From: Sitta carolinensis
Taxonomy: Eukaryota; Chordata; Aves; Passeriformes; Sittidae
Length of the DNA stretch: 64,000 nt
Assembly: GCA_032173965.1 (NCBI GenBank)
Contig: JAVUNC010000004.1
Coordinates: 28,219,501-28,283,500, forward strand
Direction: 5' to 3'
Shown here: positions 10,426 through 25,100 of the stretch, piece after piece
Position numbering within the stretch: position 1 is the first letter of the stretch
How the letters are laid out: each line of letters begins with the position of its first letter
Translations under genes and position numbers: made by a program
Notes under the pieces: generated by a model
What the model was told of the DNA's origin: nothing
What the model saw: only the letters and a program-made list of their open reading frames with translations
Database searches by the model: none

Positions 10426-13400
10426 AAAATTTTATCTGATGTTTAAATTTTGAATCACTGGGTTTCCTCTCATTTGTTATGTCTTTTACCATTAGTCAAC
10501 TTCTGTTGACTAGAGAAGAGTTATTTATCACTCATATTTCAGACCACAGGTGTCCCATAGGAGTTCAGAGAGGACTTACGGCACCATAAGATAGATACCT
10601 TTTAAGAAGGTCCTTGTCCATTTTGGAAACCACTGCAACACCCTTCCTATCAGGGCAGTGTGCAATCCACAGATCTCCCATGATGAACTGGGAAGAATAA
10701 TATGTTTGAAGTTGCATGTTTGTGATTGTTAACCTGCAAGTGACAGTTAACAAGGGCACGTACCCTTGTGAACTGGTTCTATAAACTTTTTAACTCAGAG
10801 TAGGCCTCTGGCTTTGGTAAACACCTTCTAGTGCACCTTCTTGGCTTACTTTAGTCTTCAGTCTGCCTGGGTGGAACAAGGCCATTTTACAACAGCCAAG
10901 GCTTTTGTCCTTTACTTTTATTCTTCTCTTTTCTACATAAAATTTAGCAGCTATCAATGATGTCTGTATACAAAACAACCAGCTTTATGGAATGACAAAC
11001 GATAAAAATGTAATGTGCAAAATTCACAACCAGCAACACTTCTTCCATTTTTTATTATTTTCTCATAAAACAATTTAGGAGACTTAAACAAGGACAAGAA
11101 AATGCTCTTAAAAAGGCATGCAATATCGTTTAGGTTTACCTAGAAGCTTTACCATTCTAAAAAACCTTCCACACTCAGTTTAACTGTTCTTAGTGATTAT
11201 GGTTTGTAGTACCTGTTATTTAAAATATTGATTCTTGTTCCTTCTCTTCATACAGTTTTAGAATCTCTCCCAGAGTGTAAACTTCCCTGTCAAAAATTCA
11301 TAGATAATTAATCTCATATTTAATGAGTGTTTATATCATTTAGAAAAGATTAGGCAACCATCTGCAGAAACGTCTGTGGTAAATAGTTTCAGGGTAGGGA
11401 AATAGTCTAGATGTCCTTGTGAGTCCCGCTTTCTACAGTTTACTTACTCTTCAGCCTTTCTAGAACAGGAAATAAGAATTATTGAATTCAAGAATATCTT
11501 AAGAAATTACAGTTTCTTCTCAGTCACCATCTCTTGACTTTTAATTGTACAGAACAATAAAGAGGCACACACTAGCCTGTGTGTAATACCTACACAGCTT
11601 GCTGCAGAAAAGAGAGTGTTTATATAAAAATGATGCCGTTCTGAAATAACTCCTGCACTGGCTAACCATATGAGAAATTCAACTAATTAAATATATGGCA
11701 AAACAAAATACTTAATGCAGAAGTAAAATAGTATGAAATATAAAGAAGAACTGAAGATACTGAAGAATTATTATTCTTATTATACCATGGCTTAAATTTT
11801 TAAAGGCTACACATGAATAAGTTATTACAGTAGAAACATTAAAATTATGAGAATACTACAAGAGAATGCATTAGAAGTCAATCATTTAAAAAAGCAAAAA
11901 TATATAAAGGTAAGCCCCTGTGCTTTCATTCTCTAATGTGTTATTTACATCCATGAATCTTTTGAGAGAACAGTATGGAATATGAGAGAATAACGTACCG
12001 CTGAATTTACAGGATTTAAATATATTAAACTTAAAAATTTGAAGTGCTTTTTATCAGTATTGGGAATTTTATTTGAACGCAAACATTTTGGGATGGATTA
12101 CTAGAGAAATATTTGAATGGGAAAAATGTGAACTACAGAGCATCTTCTGCCTACCTGGCCATGATAATTACAAATGTCAGATTTGGTAGGTATAAAAAGT
12201 GGTAAAGCTGCTGTTTGGGCTTCCATCCATCCCTCCTTTTCCTCTTCACTTAGTTATAATTCTGCAAAGCACATGTGAAAGCACTCTACCTGCTATGGTG
12301 ACATTTTACATTCATTTTGAACAGGTGAGTCACTTCACTAGATTTTTATGCTCAGTTTCTCCTGCCTAGGTATGTGGTGATGAGCAGTTGGGGCCAGGAA
12401 GGCAAAAAATAATAGCGTTTGCATGGTTTCAACAGTCTCTGCACATTGAAAGTGAAGGAGTATTAAATCTTTATGATATTCTCCACTGATCAAATCTGTA
12501 ACCATAAATAAACAGGTTCAGATCCCACTAAAGGTAATTGCTGGCCAAGAGAGTCACTGCAGAGATGCACAGAGAGACAGCAGATTGCACTGCCATGACA
12601 AAGTGTAGCTCCTTGGGATTTGTGCTATCATTTATATTTTAATTCAGCAATATTTCACTTTTTATGTCATAAAAAATACCAGCAGTAGTACTAATCCAAA
12701 GTTATGTCCTAGGAGTAAATGGGTCTCCCTAGAGATGAATGTAAACTAATTGCCTTTGTACAATATGTTGACTGTTTAGAATACATAATTAGGTTTCCCT
12801 AATTTTTTGAGAGATGAAAGAATGCATACATATACGTATTAGGGTATCTCTGTGTGCAAGAGAAAAGAAATCTTGTATCTAATTTCCTACAAATGTTTAC
12901 CTTTTACTTGATAAAATGCAATAATTTAGTACAATTAAAAAAATATACTGTGTTAGAGAAATGATTTTGCCTTTCCACTATCATAAAATTCTTTCTGTGT
13001 TTTCATGAGTAATAGCATATTTTTCTCACTGAGTTCATGAATACAGCTCAGTTCAGATCTTAATTCACTGTAGTGAAAGAAATTATTCCATTCCAACTGA
13101 AACTGATCAAAGCTCTTCTATACTGTTTTGGAGAGCCAAAAGGGGACTTTTTATGGGACCAGGATCTACGTAGGAAGTAAGCAAAGGCTGTTTTAAGAAC
13201 GTTTTCCACATTCACTGAAGAAGTTCCCATGGAAATCTAATTCAGCTAATAGTTACGTTACCCTTTTGGCAACTTGCCTGCCTCATGAGGAAATATCATT
13301 TTAAGGGGTTCCCATAGAAAGCTATAGTTTAAATCTCTACTGCAGAGTAATGGTATTCAATAATGCCCTGAAGCTCTGTGTTCTGTCAGTGCAGCATTAG

Positions 13401-15183
13401 AGAACAAGTGCTTCCTTGTGGAGCCTGGATGCCCTGCTACAGTGGAGCAGTGCTGGAGATGGGAAAGAGAATGCTCCTCGGATTTTCTTCTGTCATAGGG
13501 CTTACTGTTAGGGGAAAAAAACAAACAGACAACACTGCAACTTGTGTTTTATCTGGTTTGGGGTGTTTTGTTGGGATTTTATTAATCTTCAGTCCTACAA
13601 AAGAACTAAAAATAAGAAAACAAAAAGCCCTCAGTCCTTTGAATGTAGTGACATTTGTTATGTATATATATGAAAGATAATTTTATAGCTAAAATGAAAC
13701 ACAAAAGTTACAGCTTCACAAGTCAATGCAAAATTGTGCTTCTAAGTCAACACACATTCTGCCACCTAGTGACCAGAAGAAATTGTACTGACCAGTTGCC
13801 AATGTGATGAGAAACCCCCGAGAACTGCTACTGCTGTGTATCTGAGGGAGAACTTCTTGAACAGGCAAAAAACAGATGTGCAGAAAACTTTTGCAAGCTC
13901 CTGAAGTCAGAAATTGATCAGATCTACTGAAATTAGTTAATAATGCAGCCCAAAATTTGATTTAAACAAACTGATTCTTATATATATTTTTGTAGTCTTT
14001 TTTCTTCCTTTCCCCCTCTCCTCTTCCCCTTTCACCTGGCACTTACATCGGCATTTTGCATAATTTCTGGGAAACATTTGTGTGTTAGCACAGAGAGGAT
14101 GCCATGCTACGGTATCCTGTGAGACAGTTTGCATCATTGCACATTCTGGCTGTAAGACCTATTCTGTTCATTCTGTAGTCAAGAGTAAATGAAGACACTT
14201 GTTTGGCTAGTTACAGTTCAGGAGTGGGTAGGATAGTATGAATCACACTGCTGGAGCGCAGTGGGTGAAAGAAGATGACAGTTGCTTTGGGGAGTTGATT
14301 GCCTCTTCGTGCTTTTAAAGATTTGAAAAGCTTTCAGGAAACTGCTTTTACTTTCCAGGCAGTTCTGTACAAGCTGATGACACTCAGCAACTCTCAGAAG
14401 TTCCTTGACACTGTACATATCCTAAGGAGGTAACCCTAGAGGTCTCAGAATCACTGGTTTGGGGTTTTTTTAGTTCATTCATGATGTCATCACCAACTTC
14501 TAATAAAAAAACTTCTGATGAAAAAGGCTTTTTATATTAATGCCATTGTGTTCTGCACCATAAATAGCACAATTTGTAGTGGATGGTACACCATAATACA
14601 TTTGCCCTGTGGAGTTCCCATGAAATGTGATAAAAAATAGTCATAAAAGCCAAACCAACATGGATTATAATGTCATCTGATGACTAGGATATATATGTAG
14701 CAAATATATGTTACAAATACGATAAAACAGCCCAGACATAAAATCTGTTTGATATTTACTTTAATTTTAAAGACTATCTACTTGTCAAAAAGCAAAGACT
14801 AGCCTTGGTGAGTAGAACCTTGCAAAGCCGGTATTTTTCTTTTGTATTTCTCAGTTGTCCCAGTTTGCATTTTTACACTGTTAACAGATTTTTTTCTTCT
14901 TTATTCCTACAGAGAGCACATGGCACCTCTCTTCTCTCCTAAAAATGTACACCTACATTGGCAGCAAGATTTTAGCTTCTCCTTTAAAAACTAAAAAGGT
15001 TACTCAAATAGGAATAAAAATTCACATAACATAACATAACAATAAAGGCAAAGCTAATGGGACTATTGATAAGAGCTGTAAATAATACCAAACTGTAAAC
15101 TTTGGAATTGCATTTTTTTTTTTCTGTCCTAGAAGGCGTGGAACTACATTACATGCCTTGACTTTTATGTAAAATGAAATCAT

Positions 15184-15378
15184 GGATTCAGATAATCATT
15201 TAGGTTGGAAAAGCCCTCCAAGATCATCCAAACACCACCATGCCAACTAAACCATAGCACTAAGTGCCACGTCCAGTCATTTTTGAACACTTCCAGAAAT
15301 GGTGACTCCACCACCTCCCTGGGCAGTCTGTTCCAAAGCATAACCAAATGGTATGTCACATCCATATTAAAATACATG
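15184..15378 (-). mobile_element. CR1 LINE, 3' end
   Basis: In reverse orientation the block starts with the CR1 tail region (AATCATTTAGGTTGGAAAAG). It continues through the AAGATCATCCAAACACCACC type segment to GGGCAGTCTGTTCCAAAGCA. It is a 5'-truncated and diverged copy. The two overlapping open frames here, one on each strand, belong to it. Confidence 0.88.
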
Positions 15379-17438
15379 CATCACTAAAATACTTTGAAGT
15401 ATTGATCCATTATGAGCAGCTGAGGAGTGATAAAATAGGCATGCTATTGCAGTGATCCCTTGTACTTCCATAGCCACCAAAGGACCACTGACAGCAGAAT
15501 AAATAATTTTATTAGATAACAAAACCTCAGGTTTTCCACTGCAAGTGTTTGGAATGTGCTATGATTTGTTCTAAGTCTTGGTCTGGTTAAAATGATTGAA
15601 GGCTCCCAATAATGCTATTTTTATTTATGTTTCGAGGTATTTATGGGTTTTATCTTCATGCTGTGTAGATTATAGCATCAACAATATAATAAAAAGGCTT
15701 AAAACCCTCGCATGTTTCCAGGACTAACTTAGAGTCACACTGTCAATTTCTGAATTAGACCGTGCACCTATTTGCTGCTGAAAGGATTTGCTTTCCCCTT
15801 GTATTTAATGAAACAATATGAATAATACCAATGTTTGAGGTAAAAGCAGAGAACTGTCCTGTTTCGCTCAAAATTTAGGACAGACATCACCAAAAAAATT
15901 CTCTTCAGAAACTAATAGCTACAAAAATACCTTCTTCTGGGTTAGAAAACTTATTTTCAGCAGCAAGAACTAGGTAAAAAGAGTGAAAATTATAAAAATT
16001 AATTTACTCATAATGTCAATTCAAATATCCAATATTACGTCCAGATATCAGGTCTTGAATCATCTTGACTTGACCTTGCAGGACACCTCTATGCCAAATA
16101 TTGCCTACATTTGGATGGTTCTTGCCACCTTTTCCACACAAACAAATCCTTGAAATTATTGTGCCATTTTGTCATACAGTAGGCTGACCTGAGTTGACCG
16201 GAAATGCTTTCCCAGCCCAGAAAGCATTTAGATACTGTTTCTCTGGGAAGTATCTAGGGAAAAAAACTGCCTAATGGGTTCACCTTCTATGTTTATTGCC
16301 TAGGATCTGAAAATGAAGGAAAATTTCATTCTATTTAGTATTTATTATAAACTTAAGTAAGATATTAAAAATGCTTCATAAAAATGCATTACTCTTAAGC
16401 TTCTTAGATTAAACAATTTTGATACCATTGTTTGTACTTGCACACAGAAAGTGGATATTTCTTATCCCATTACAAAAATGTACTTGACCCTTTTTTTATT
16501 CTTTTCTCATGAGGCCTGAATTTTAATGAGGCCTCACCCATGCCAATAGTTTGCAGTTCCTGGTACCGCTTTTGTTCTCATGTGGCATTTGGTTGAATAC
16601 TTCAGCTGAATATGAAAATAAGAGCATTGCATAAGTCTGGTTCCATTTTTTTGACAAAGCTTTAAAAAAATATTTTTATCTGAGTAATGAAAAATTTATC
16701 TTTAATATATACTTGCTATATAAATGCTTAATATATAAAAGGGAGATTAGCTGAAAAGTGCATCTCAAAGACCATCAGCAATAGTTGAAGTGAATTGAAA
16801 ATGTGTTGTTGCTTAAGTGGAAAAATGAAAAAAAAATTAGGCATTATAATCATGCTCAGTGGTATTTTGTTATGACTGGAGCTGCACCCAGTATTATCCC
16901 CGATGCAGAGAACTGATCTCCCGGACACCCCTTTGCCTCTTCACCAGCAGTCTCTGTCCTGCAGGACACTGCGTGTGCCTGCACCCCGCACAAGGTGCTG
17001 CAGGACTGGGACCAGAACATTCTCCACCTCCCTGTATGCCTCTGGAAAGCCTTCCTCTAGCAAAGGTCTCCCATTATTGCACTCTGTAACTTGAAAAGTA
17101 GAACTAAATCTTCTGCAAGAATGGGGCCATACCCTCTCAATTGCCTGACAAGCAGAGATCATGCAGGCAGCAAACTCAGAGTAAACATGCTTTGCTTTGA
17201 CAGCCTCTTTGGGGGAAAAGCTATGTAAAGTCTCCTGCCATTACCATGTTATTAATTACAGTTTAAATGTGTCATCTTCACTGCACCTTGTAAAAATAAT
17301 AAAAATATTCTAATTATAAATTGCATTAGAATATTAATTGTAATAAGAGTTTTTCCACAGAATAAAAAGCTATCTTAAATCAAAGGAGCTGTAGAAGAGG
17401 TGTATTTTGTAAAAATATGTTCATAAAATTTTAAACAC

Positions 17439-17475
17439 GCATATGTATATATACACATACATATATATATATTTT
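17439..17475 (+). repeat. TA/CA-rich simple repeat
   Basis: Alternating TATATA and CACATACATA steps. Low complexity, likely a degraded dinucleotide repeat. Confidence 0.7.
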
Positions 17476-18989
17476 AATATTAACTATATAATATAACTTA
17501 TCTTTTATATTTATTTCTGGATGTATTAAAATGTTGAATGTTTAATCCTCAAAATATATTTTATTAATTATATTTTCAAATATTCTCTTTAGAATGCAAA
17601 CTGCATTGCTGTTCTCAAATGAATAATTAAATTTATATTTTAAGTGGTGCCATTAATGAATATTTACAAAAAGAAACACTAATTTGGAGAAATACATTAA
17701 TAGTTTACTAGAAAGGAAAAAAACCTTTCTTCTGATTTACCCCTTAAAAATAAGTTTATCTTTTATTGTTTCTTTAAATAGAAATTCTAATTTTTAATGA
17801 TTTATCAAGACAATGTGTTTGCAAATAACATTTATTAGTGATATTTACATTGCATATAATGTCTTATGGTTTTTGAGGCAGAAAGGTAAGTTTTATTATC
17901 TTCATGCCTTTACAAATTGGGGAGAATTTTCAATTTTGCATTTGCAAGGTCACCTTCCAGCATAAAGGTATTTTTAATATTTGTGTTCCTTGTGTTTCAG
18001 ACGCCTTCTGCCTCATCAGAAACTTTATGTGATTGTAGTTGAAGTAGTTTCAATGTTAACCCACATTTCCTAGCTCACGCTTCCTGAATTAGAGTCCCAG
18101 TTTTAGGTTTTTGTACAGAATATTTAGCACTGAGCTGCAGACAGCTGTGCGTGCCTGGAAGGATCATAGGGAACTGTGCTGAGGACACAGCAGTCCCCCT
18201 CTAAGTGCAAAAGACTTTCTGCATTTCATTACAGAAATGAAAAGTGGAGCTAAGGTTTGCACAGGACAAGAGAGGGAAAATGACAGCAGTGATAACGGGA
18301 TAAACAGCTAAAGCACTCTTGTCTCCCACACTCTGGGCCTTGATGTCACTGATTTTCATAGGTTTTCCCTATTAAAATCAACTTGGAGAGCAAGATACAA
18401 TCTATAGTCTTTTTAACGGAGAGGTTTCAGGAAGGAAACAGACCACAAGTACTTTGTCTGTTGTACTCGGCCTAAAAATTAAACAGTTCATTGGCCAAAT
18501 TATTATCATTTCCCATTGCCACCATTCCCAAAGATGACTTGTTATCTCTGTTGAATGCTTCATCAGCCTGAAAGATGAGTGCAGAAATAGAAGTCCTCTG
18601 GAGGAGCAGCAGGCTCTGCCACAGAACAGCAATGTCTAACACTGTCACAGTCATTTTCTGATGTGGTTTGCACTGATTTAAAATAAAGGAATAGAATGTC
18701 TGCATTTGAATAATTGTTTTTGTCCCGTGTCATAAAGCTGATCTATAGGATGTGTCACTACATGGAATGTTGGTTCATAAAATAAAATCATATTGGAAAA
18801 TCTGCAGACATTAAGTATTTATTGAAAGCTGAGTGTAGCAAAATTAAGTTGATGTTAACTGCCATGATCACTTGCCTGACTCTTGCCAGCAACTTCCAGG
18901 TATGTTTAGGAACATATTGCATGAGACAGTATGTGACTTTTGAGAAATGTCTACACACAAGCTTTCATAAACCTTTATTCTGTCTTTAG

Positions 18990-19100
18990 AATTTGGAATG
19001 ATGGGAGATCATACAATTAAAAGTCAGCGACCTCGATCTGTTCATGAGAAAAGGGTCCCTCAGGAACAAGCTGATGCTGCTAAATTTATGGCACAAACTG
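18990..19100 (+). CDS. ADGRB3: ADGRB3 exon: linker between CUB and TSR1
   Basis: This 111-bp exon follows the acceptor TGTCTTTAG and ends at ACTG|GTAATA. It enters in phase 1 (two bases complete a Glu codon started upstream) and leaves in phase 1. It encodes 36 full codons beginning [16 protein letters not shown] and ending AAKFMAQT, the hydrophilic linker that follows the N-terminal CUB module in ADGRB3. No cysteine is present, which fits an extended spacer. It carries a dibasic EKR-V site but no canonical furin motif (no Arg at P4). Because both phases are 1, skipping would keep the frame and join the CUB exon directly to TSR1. The apparent open frame continues past the donor to 19240, but that part is intron. 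Confidence 0.95.
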
Positions 19101-22100
19101 GTAATACATCAGTTACATTTTTTCTATTTACTGTTGTTAATTTTAGCAAGACCACTGCATGTTTCCATAATCTTTTGCTGCATATTTGTCAGTTTCCTAA
19201 GCTGATACTTTTTTTGAATCATTTTTTTTTCACCAGTTAAAGTCCATAAATAAAGTAGCTAAGAATTAGGTAGATCATGCGAAAACATGCACTGTGAATG
19301 TGATACTGAATCATTTAGTGTAAGCATGAATTTCTATAGTCATAAAAGCAGTCTCACATGTACAAAACACAGGACAGCTTACTTACGTGTTAACTTTTTC
19401 TCAAAGATGTTAAGAACATGCTTCAGAATTTCTTTTTAAATAGACTGTCTAATCCCAGCTTTAGGCATTTATCAAATTAATTAATTACTGGGGTGACTTT
19501 AATGTGCATGCGTTCAGCATTTACTATCTTTGGCCCAGCACGATGCTCTGTTCTCTAGTTTCCAGATTCATAATTGCTAAATGAAATTGGCCGTAAGTAG
19601 TTTTTAATTGAATGTGCAAATTATCTAACAGTTTTTCATCTAAAACATATTTTCTAATTTTGTTTGAGCAACTTCATCTTTATCTAAAAATACCAAGATG
19701 ATATTGGAAACCTGGAACTGAAGTAATTAAAAAAAAAAAGAATAAAAGAAAAAAGCCTGATTTGCCTGTTTACCAACAGTTACCAGAGCTGTCTTTGAGG
19801 TCAATGATAAAATTTTAGTGGTGGGTTGAATTAAGCTCTCATACACCAAAACTGCTGCCCATTTTGACTTCAATAATGATCCATGTATCTGTTGGTAAAA
19901 GCTGTTTATTGGTACCCTACACACTCCATTCCAATAAGTTACTGAGTTGACAATCATGTACCCCATAATTTTTGTATGGATTTGAAAGAACTTCCTCTGT
20001 ATTCCATAGTAACTAACCTAGAATATACGCCTACATCAGTTGTACATAATGCTTCCAGTTTTTATGCACTTCAGTAAAAGAGCTATATAATTGCTTCTAG
20101 TTATGTTGCATGTTGACTTCCTTAGTGGTAGGGTGCTTTACTTAACAGATTTGCATAAACTGAAATATTAAACACTCTAAGTACATGTATAGCCAATCAG
20201 TGTAGATCTGTTTGATAACAAATTTAGAATGGGAAAAGGTCTGTTTCCCTCATATTAATCTATAGGATTGCTTTTATGGCTAACTCCCAGATACTACTGT
20301 AAGCAAATGCAGTGGAAGAAGGAAGCCTAGAATTCTCTAGGTCTCCATGCAGTTTTTGTTTAGGAAAGTAGAACTTATCAGTTACATACTTAGCTCAGAC
20401 ATATAATGTTAGTTGCTTAGTACATAGAATAACACTTTTGCTTTTATGCTGCTTCTTGAATTCATACAATTATTCAAAAAATCAGTAAAATTATCTGGGT
20501 TTTTTCCCCATATAAATCCCTAAAGCTTTAATAATATCATGCAAATCTTGTATTTGATTATTTTTAGTCATGCATTGCAGTGCATCTGTTGTGGGTGTTA
20601 GAGAGCTGCATTACAAATGCAGTACTTATACCATCACCTTCCAATACATTGTGTGTGTGGAGTGGGAGATGAACGTTCAAAATGATACAGGATTGGTTTT
20701 CAAGGTCCTGTTGTGAAAGCATGTGAGATGTATGAGCATATAAATTTAGATGCCAAAGTTTGGGGAAATCTTTATTTTCCATGCTGAAGGTTAACACATT
20801 TTAAGTAATACTTGTGCTCTTTCTGGACATACTAATTCTCATCTCTTCATTTTGTTTTTCCTTTGTAGTGATCATTGCATATTTTCTTCACCTGTAATAC
20901 ATTCATTTTTCTTGCAATAAAATGATTGTGATATCTCCCTAAACTAATTCATAAGGTTTTCTAACATATCTATCTCGTTAATTTACCCACTAAGAAATAT
21001 TAATAGTAATTGGTTACTGAGTTTATGGGGAGTTTATTTTAAGGCTTGATATTTTATTTTGTGTAATGATAAAACAGATACAAAAATGCAAAAAAATGTT
21101 TATATATTTTTAAAAGGCAGAGAGTTAGGAATAGAGAAATGTCCTGGAAAATATTTATGAAAAACATTTAATACTGCTAGAATTGTGGACTTAATCCACC
21201 AAATTTTGCTGGGAGTGGAAGAGTTTTAAAATGTGGTATTAAAATACGTATTTTTCTGATTTTGAAGAGTGGTATGAGGCAGTAAAAACATTTATTAAAA
21301 AATACTTTGTGAATAATTTTTTGTTCTGTATTTGTCATTTTATGTGTGTGGCCTGATCCTTCCCTTAGGTGTTATGGGATTTAGAGAGTATAATGCAGGT
21401 AAGTTTTACACAGATCAATGAGGCCTTCCATACAGTAAGTTATGTTTCCTCTTACGTGTCAAGCATCAGAATAAGAGAATAAGAGTTTAGTAGCTTGCTA
21501 AGACATAATTTGAGATTGTAGATTTAATAAGATTGATACAAAAATGTAAGTGTTCTCAAATGACAGAAAACAAGAAGGTAAATAAAAAGTAGCCCTTTCA
21601 AAAATTTCATTTCAGAAAAGAAAAAAATGGATAAGAGAAAAGCAAACAATGGAAGATATATTTGCAGATTATGTACTCAACCTAGATTTATTCCAGAAAA
21701 TACAGCAGTCTTTATGTGCTTAAATTAAATTGTGAAGATATTTCCCTTCTTTTAAATCTTTTAAAATAAGTAATAATCACCCTGAGAGCAGGTCAAAATA
21801 CTCTGAAAATTTTTAAATTACAAAAAAAATTAGAATGCATTGTATAAAAGGATGCAAAGCATGTGGTGAGATAAGTGTATTCTTTGTTTTGTCTTCATTT
21901 TGCTCTTTTTGCACTGTACTGCATGTTAATATGGAGGATCTTTCTCCAGCAAATATTTAAGTCTTCTTTACATATGATGATGTATATTAAAAGATTATGC
22001 CTTTCGTGAATGAACAGTACATATATTCTCAGAACTTCTAATAATTAATACTAATTTCAAAATTTACTCAATACAGTCACACAACAGTCTGACAACAGTC

Positions 22101-25100
22101 TAATAATCATGTTGCTGTTAATTTCCATTATATTCCAAGGGTTAAGAGTAGCATCTTTATCACTATGATACAAAAAAAAAAAAAAAATCAAATTTCATAA
22201 TTTTTACTTTCTGTATTTTATTAGCTTTGCGCTGTCTACATGTCGGTGTTGAATAATGGGTCATTTACACTGAGGACATATAACTGTTTTACATAATGAA
22301 GAACATTTTGAGAAACACAGCTTAGACTTTTTCTGCTGTTTGACCTTTTATCTAAACCATTTTAACAAAGGCAAAGTCAAAGTCAAACTTCAAACATGTA
22401 GGAAAAGACAAAAAGTATTAGCCTAGAAACCCATAGTAATACAACTCTTTTTACCAGGCATATAGGGCTTTTAGTACACATTTTCTAATTGTTAATGTCT
22501 ACATACATATTGAATATATTTACCATGTTATATCATCTAACCTGGACCCAAGCCAACTAACTGCCTAACCAAAGTGCTAAATTCATGTCACAAAAACTAT
22601 TAAAACAATAATCAGTGATTTTTTTTTTCATTTTTTTTCACCTAACAAATAAAGATAAGGACTCTGAAAATCACTTGTGAATTTTTGTGTGTAGAAAGCT
22701 GATAATTTTGTACTTTTCCATAGAAATTTTTAGAATTCCATATAATTTTATTAAAAACAGATAGATTTGTGTGCTAATTTTAAAGCATTCTATCTTTTAA
22801 CTGAATAAGAAGCACTTTTTTTTTTTTTTTAAAGCATTGAATAGCCTCAGAATTGAACCTTAGAAGTCTAGCAGAAACAATCATTTTGCAAAGGTTTCGT
22901 GCTTGACCTCTGGGGAAACAAAAACAGCTAGAAGAAAGACAGCTTGGGGAGATTCATGGATTCTTGCTAAAAAGCACAGTTTGATGAAATAGTATGTCAT
23001 TTACTGCATTCTTAGAAGACAGCACCAGAATATTCCTGGTTTGCAGACAATCCCTTGATTGTGATCAGTATCAAAACTTTTGGAAGACTAGAAGTATACC
23101 GAGATAACTGAAATTTCAAGCAAGCTCTTCAAGTCTGCACATTTTATCATGCCACTTATTTTAGAATAGAAAATCCTATTTGTTTCAAAAAGTACTTACA
23201 CTTAAAAATCAAGCATGCAATAAGGGTTTCTGCTGCCATTTTACATTACATGCTGATTTTTAATGGAAGAAGCTAAACATCAATGCACAATTATTTACTC
23301 AGATTGTTCAGTGAGGTATTGAGGTATATTCACATTATTTTTGCATTTGCTTTCTGAGAATACTCAAGGGATCTATTTTTCTGAACAGGAATTCCTTTGG
23401 GAAAGGAATTACAGAATTGTGTGTATGGCTGTTCATGAGAGTTAAATTCAAGCATATTTTCCAGAGCATCTATGCAAGAAAACTTTATGCATTACTTGCT
23501 TAAAAAAAAAAAATATAATATTGTTTTCTCTCTAAAAAAAATTTTAAAAATCCTCTTTTCTAATATACAATATTAATAAATTGCATCTGAAAATTTTGAA
23601 CATAGTAGTATGTATTATGTGCAGTAATGAGGTCTGGAACACCCAAGAATTCAGCATACCTGTAGGTCAAAAGCAAGGAGTAGATCAGTGCAGCAAATTA
23701 TCAAAGTGTCTTCCCACATTTCAGGTTAAAATTTAGTAAACAAAATGTTTTTCTTTGCCAGTAAACTTCTTTCAAATGCTATATGACTCTGCTGAAAAAA
23801 AATGTAAGACATTAGGGGCTGGTTTGTCTGGTTTTTTTTTTTTTCATTGGAATTCCCTTACTGGTAGGGTTCCTTAAACTGTTACTGAGCCTTAATTCTA
23901 GAGGGATAAGTATGAATATCAAAGACAAATCCTTTGGTATTATATAAAAAGAGTTGTCTATGTACTTAAGAGAATCCTGAGGGTAGTGTTGTTTCTGAAG
24001 TGTTGAGGGGCAGGAGTTCTCATTAAGTTGTAAATGATGCTAAGACATCAAAGAGTTCCCCTCTGACAGACATTATGTGATTGCAGCATTGTAGGTGTCT
24101 TTGTTTTCTCTTCATTGCACATTTTCATAGCTGCTTTACTCCATAAATCTTTAAATATTTATTTTGGTATGGTACCTTTTTCTTTGATTTGTAAGAGCAG
24201 ATGATAATGAGGTTCAGCAAAAAAAAAAAAAAATTGTGTCAGTAATACTTATGTCTATATTCATGTTTGTTTGTTGTCTTGAATACAGGTGAATCTGGTG
24301 TTGAAGAGTGGGCCCAGTGGAGTACGTGTTCAGTTACTTGTGGTCAAGGGTCGCAGGTGCGAACCAGAACTTGTGTATCACCTTACGGGACACACTGCAG
24401 CGGCCCTTTAAGAGAATCAAGGGTTTGCAATAACACTGCCCTCTGTCCAGGTAGTGTTAGCAGCCAATAAATAAAATTGTGGATGTTTTTGAACTGTATA
24501 ATGATAAGAATTTGAAACATTTTTTTTAATTATTATTAATGTGGATATCATAGGAGCATTTCAATTAAAGCAAAGAATTGTAATTCTATTCACCTGTGAT
24601 TTTTTTTTCATGTAGGTTATTATTTTTATTTTCAGAACAGTCAAGATATGGAACGAGAGCACCTTTTTTACTGGCAGTTTCATATTTTTTTCCAAAAGTC
24701 TATATTCTTTCATTTTCACTCAGAAAAGAGAAGGTAGCATGAGTACAAAGACAAACTAGGGAAGAAATCCAGATCATGAATACATTAAGGAGCAGAGACT
24801 AATTAAGAGGGTGGGTTAACATATTATTTGACACTGCAATTGTTTTGCCATTTAGAACATTCTCTTCTAGGCAATGGGCCAGAAAATGTTCTATGCACAG
24901 TTTTGTCTTCATGGACTTCCCTTTACATTGTTCTGGCAAGAAAGGGCAACAGCTACCTATCAAAGGAAAAAAGATCAGACAAAAGCAACTCTCTTACATC
25001 TGACACACGGTAAAGGTCATCAGTGTCTTGCATCACAGTTTTCCTACTCCTTTTGTCTGAGATCTGGACATCGTTGGAGTTCAGCAGTAGTTTTACACTA

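Larger units (their letters stand above)
1..18989 (+). other. ADGRB3 intron, 3' part, upstream of linker exon
   Basis: The tail of an intron that begins outside the window. The preceding exon should carry the CUB domain, a long open frame, and none is present here, so it lies upstream. Most of the stretch is AT-rich unique sequence with no supportable gene. Repeats inside it are listed separately: (AATCT)n at 1471, a T/G-rich tract at 4679, a solo LTR at 7761-8594, and CR1 fragments at 10203 and 15184. The short open frames scattered through it have no recognisable protein content. Confidence 0.85.

Noticed and set aside
13378..13680. A 100-residue plus-strand open frame
   Set aside because: No domain, no plausible splice context, and it ends in low-complexity sequence.
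16859..17162. Locally GC-richer segment with open frames on both strands
   Set aside because: I could not match it to a gene, LTR or CR1. It may be a conserved non-coding or old repeat sequence, but there is no direct support.
23390..23410. Inverted repeat AATTCCTTT / AAAGGAATT
   Set aside because: A nine-base AT-rich stem is expected by chance in a window this size.
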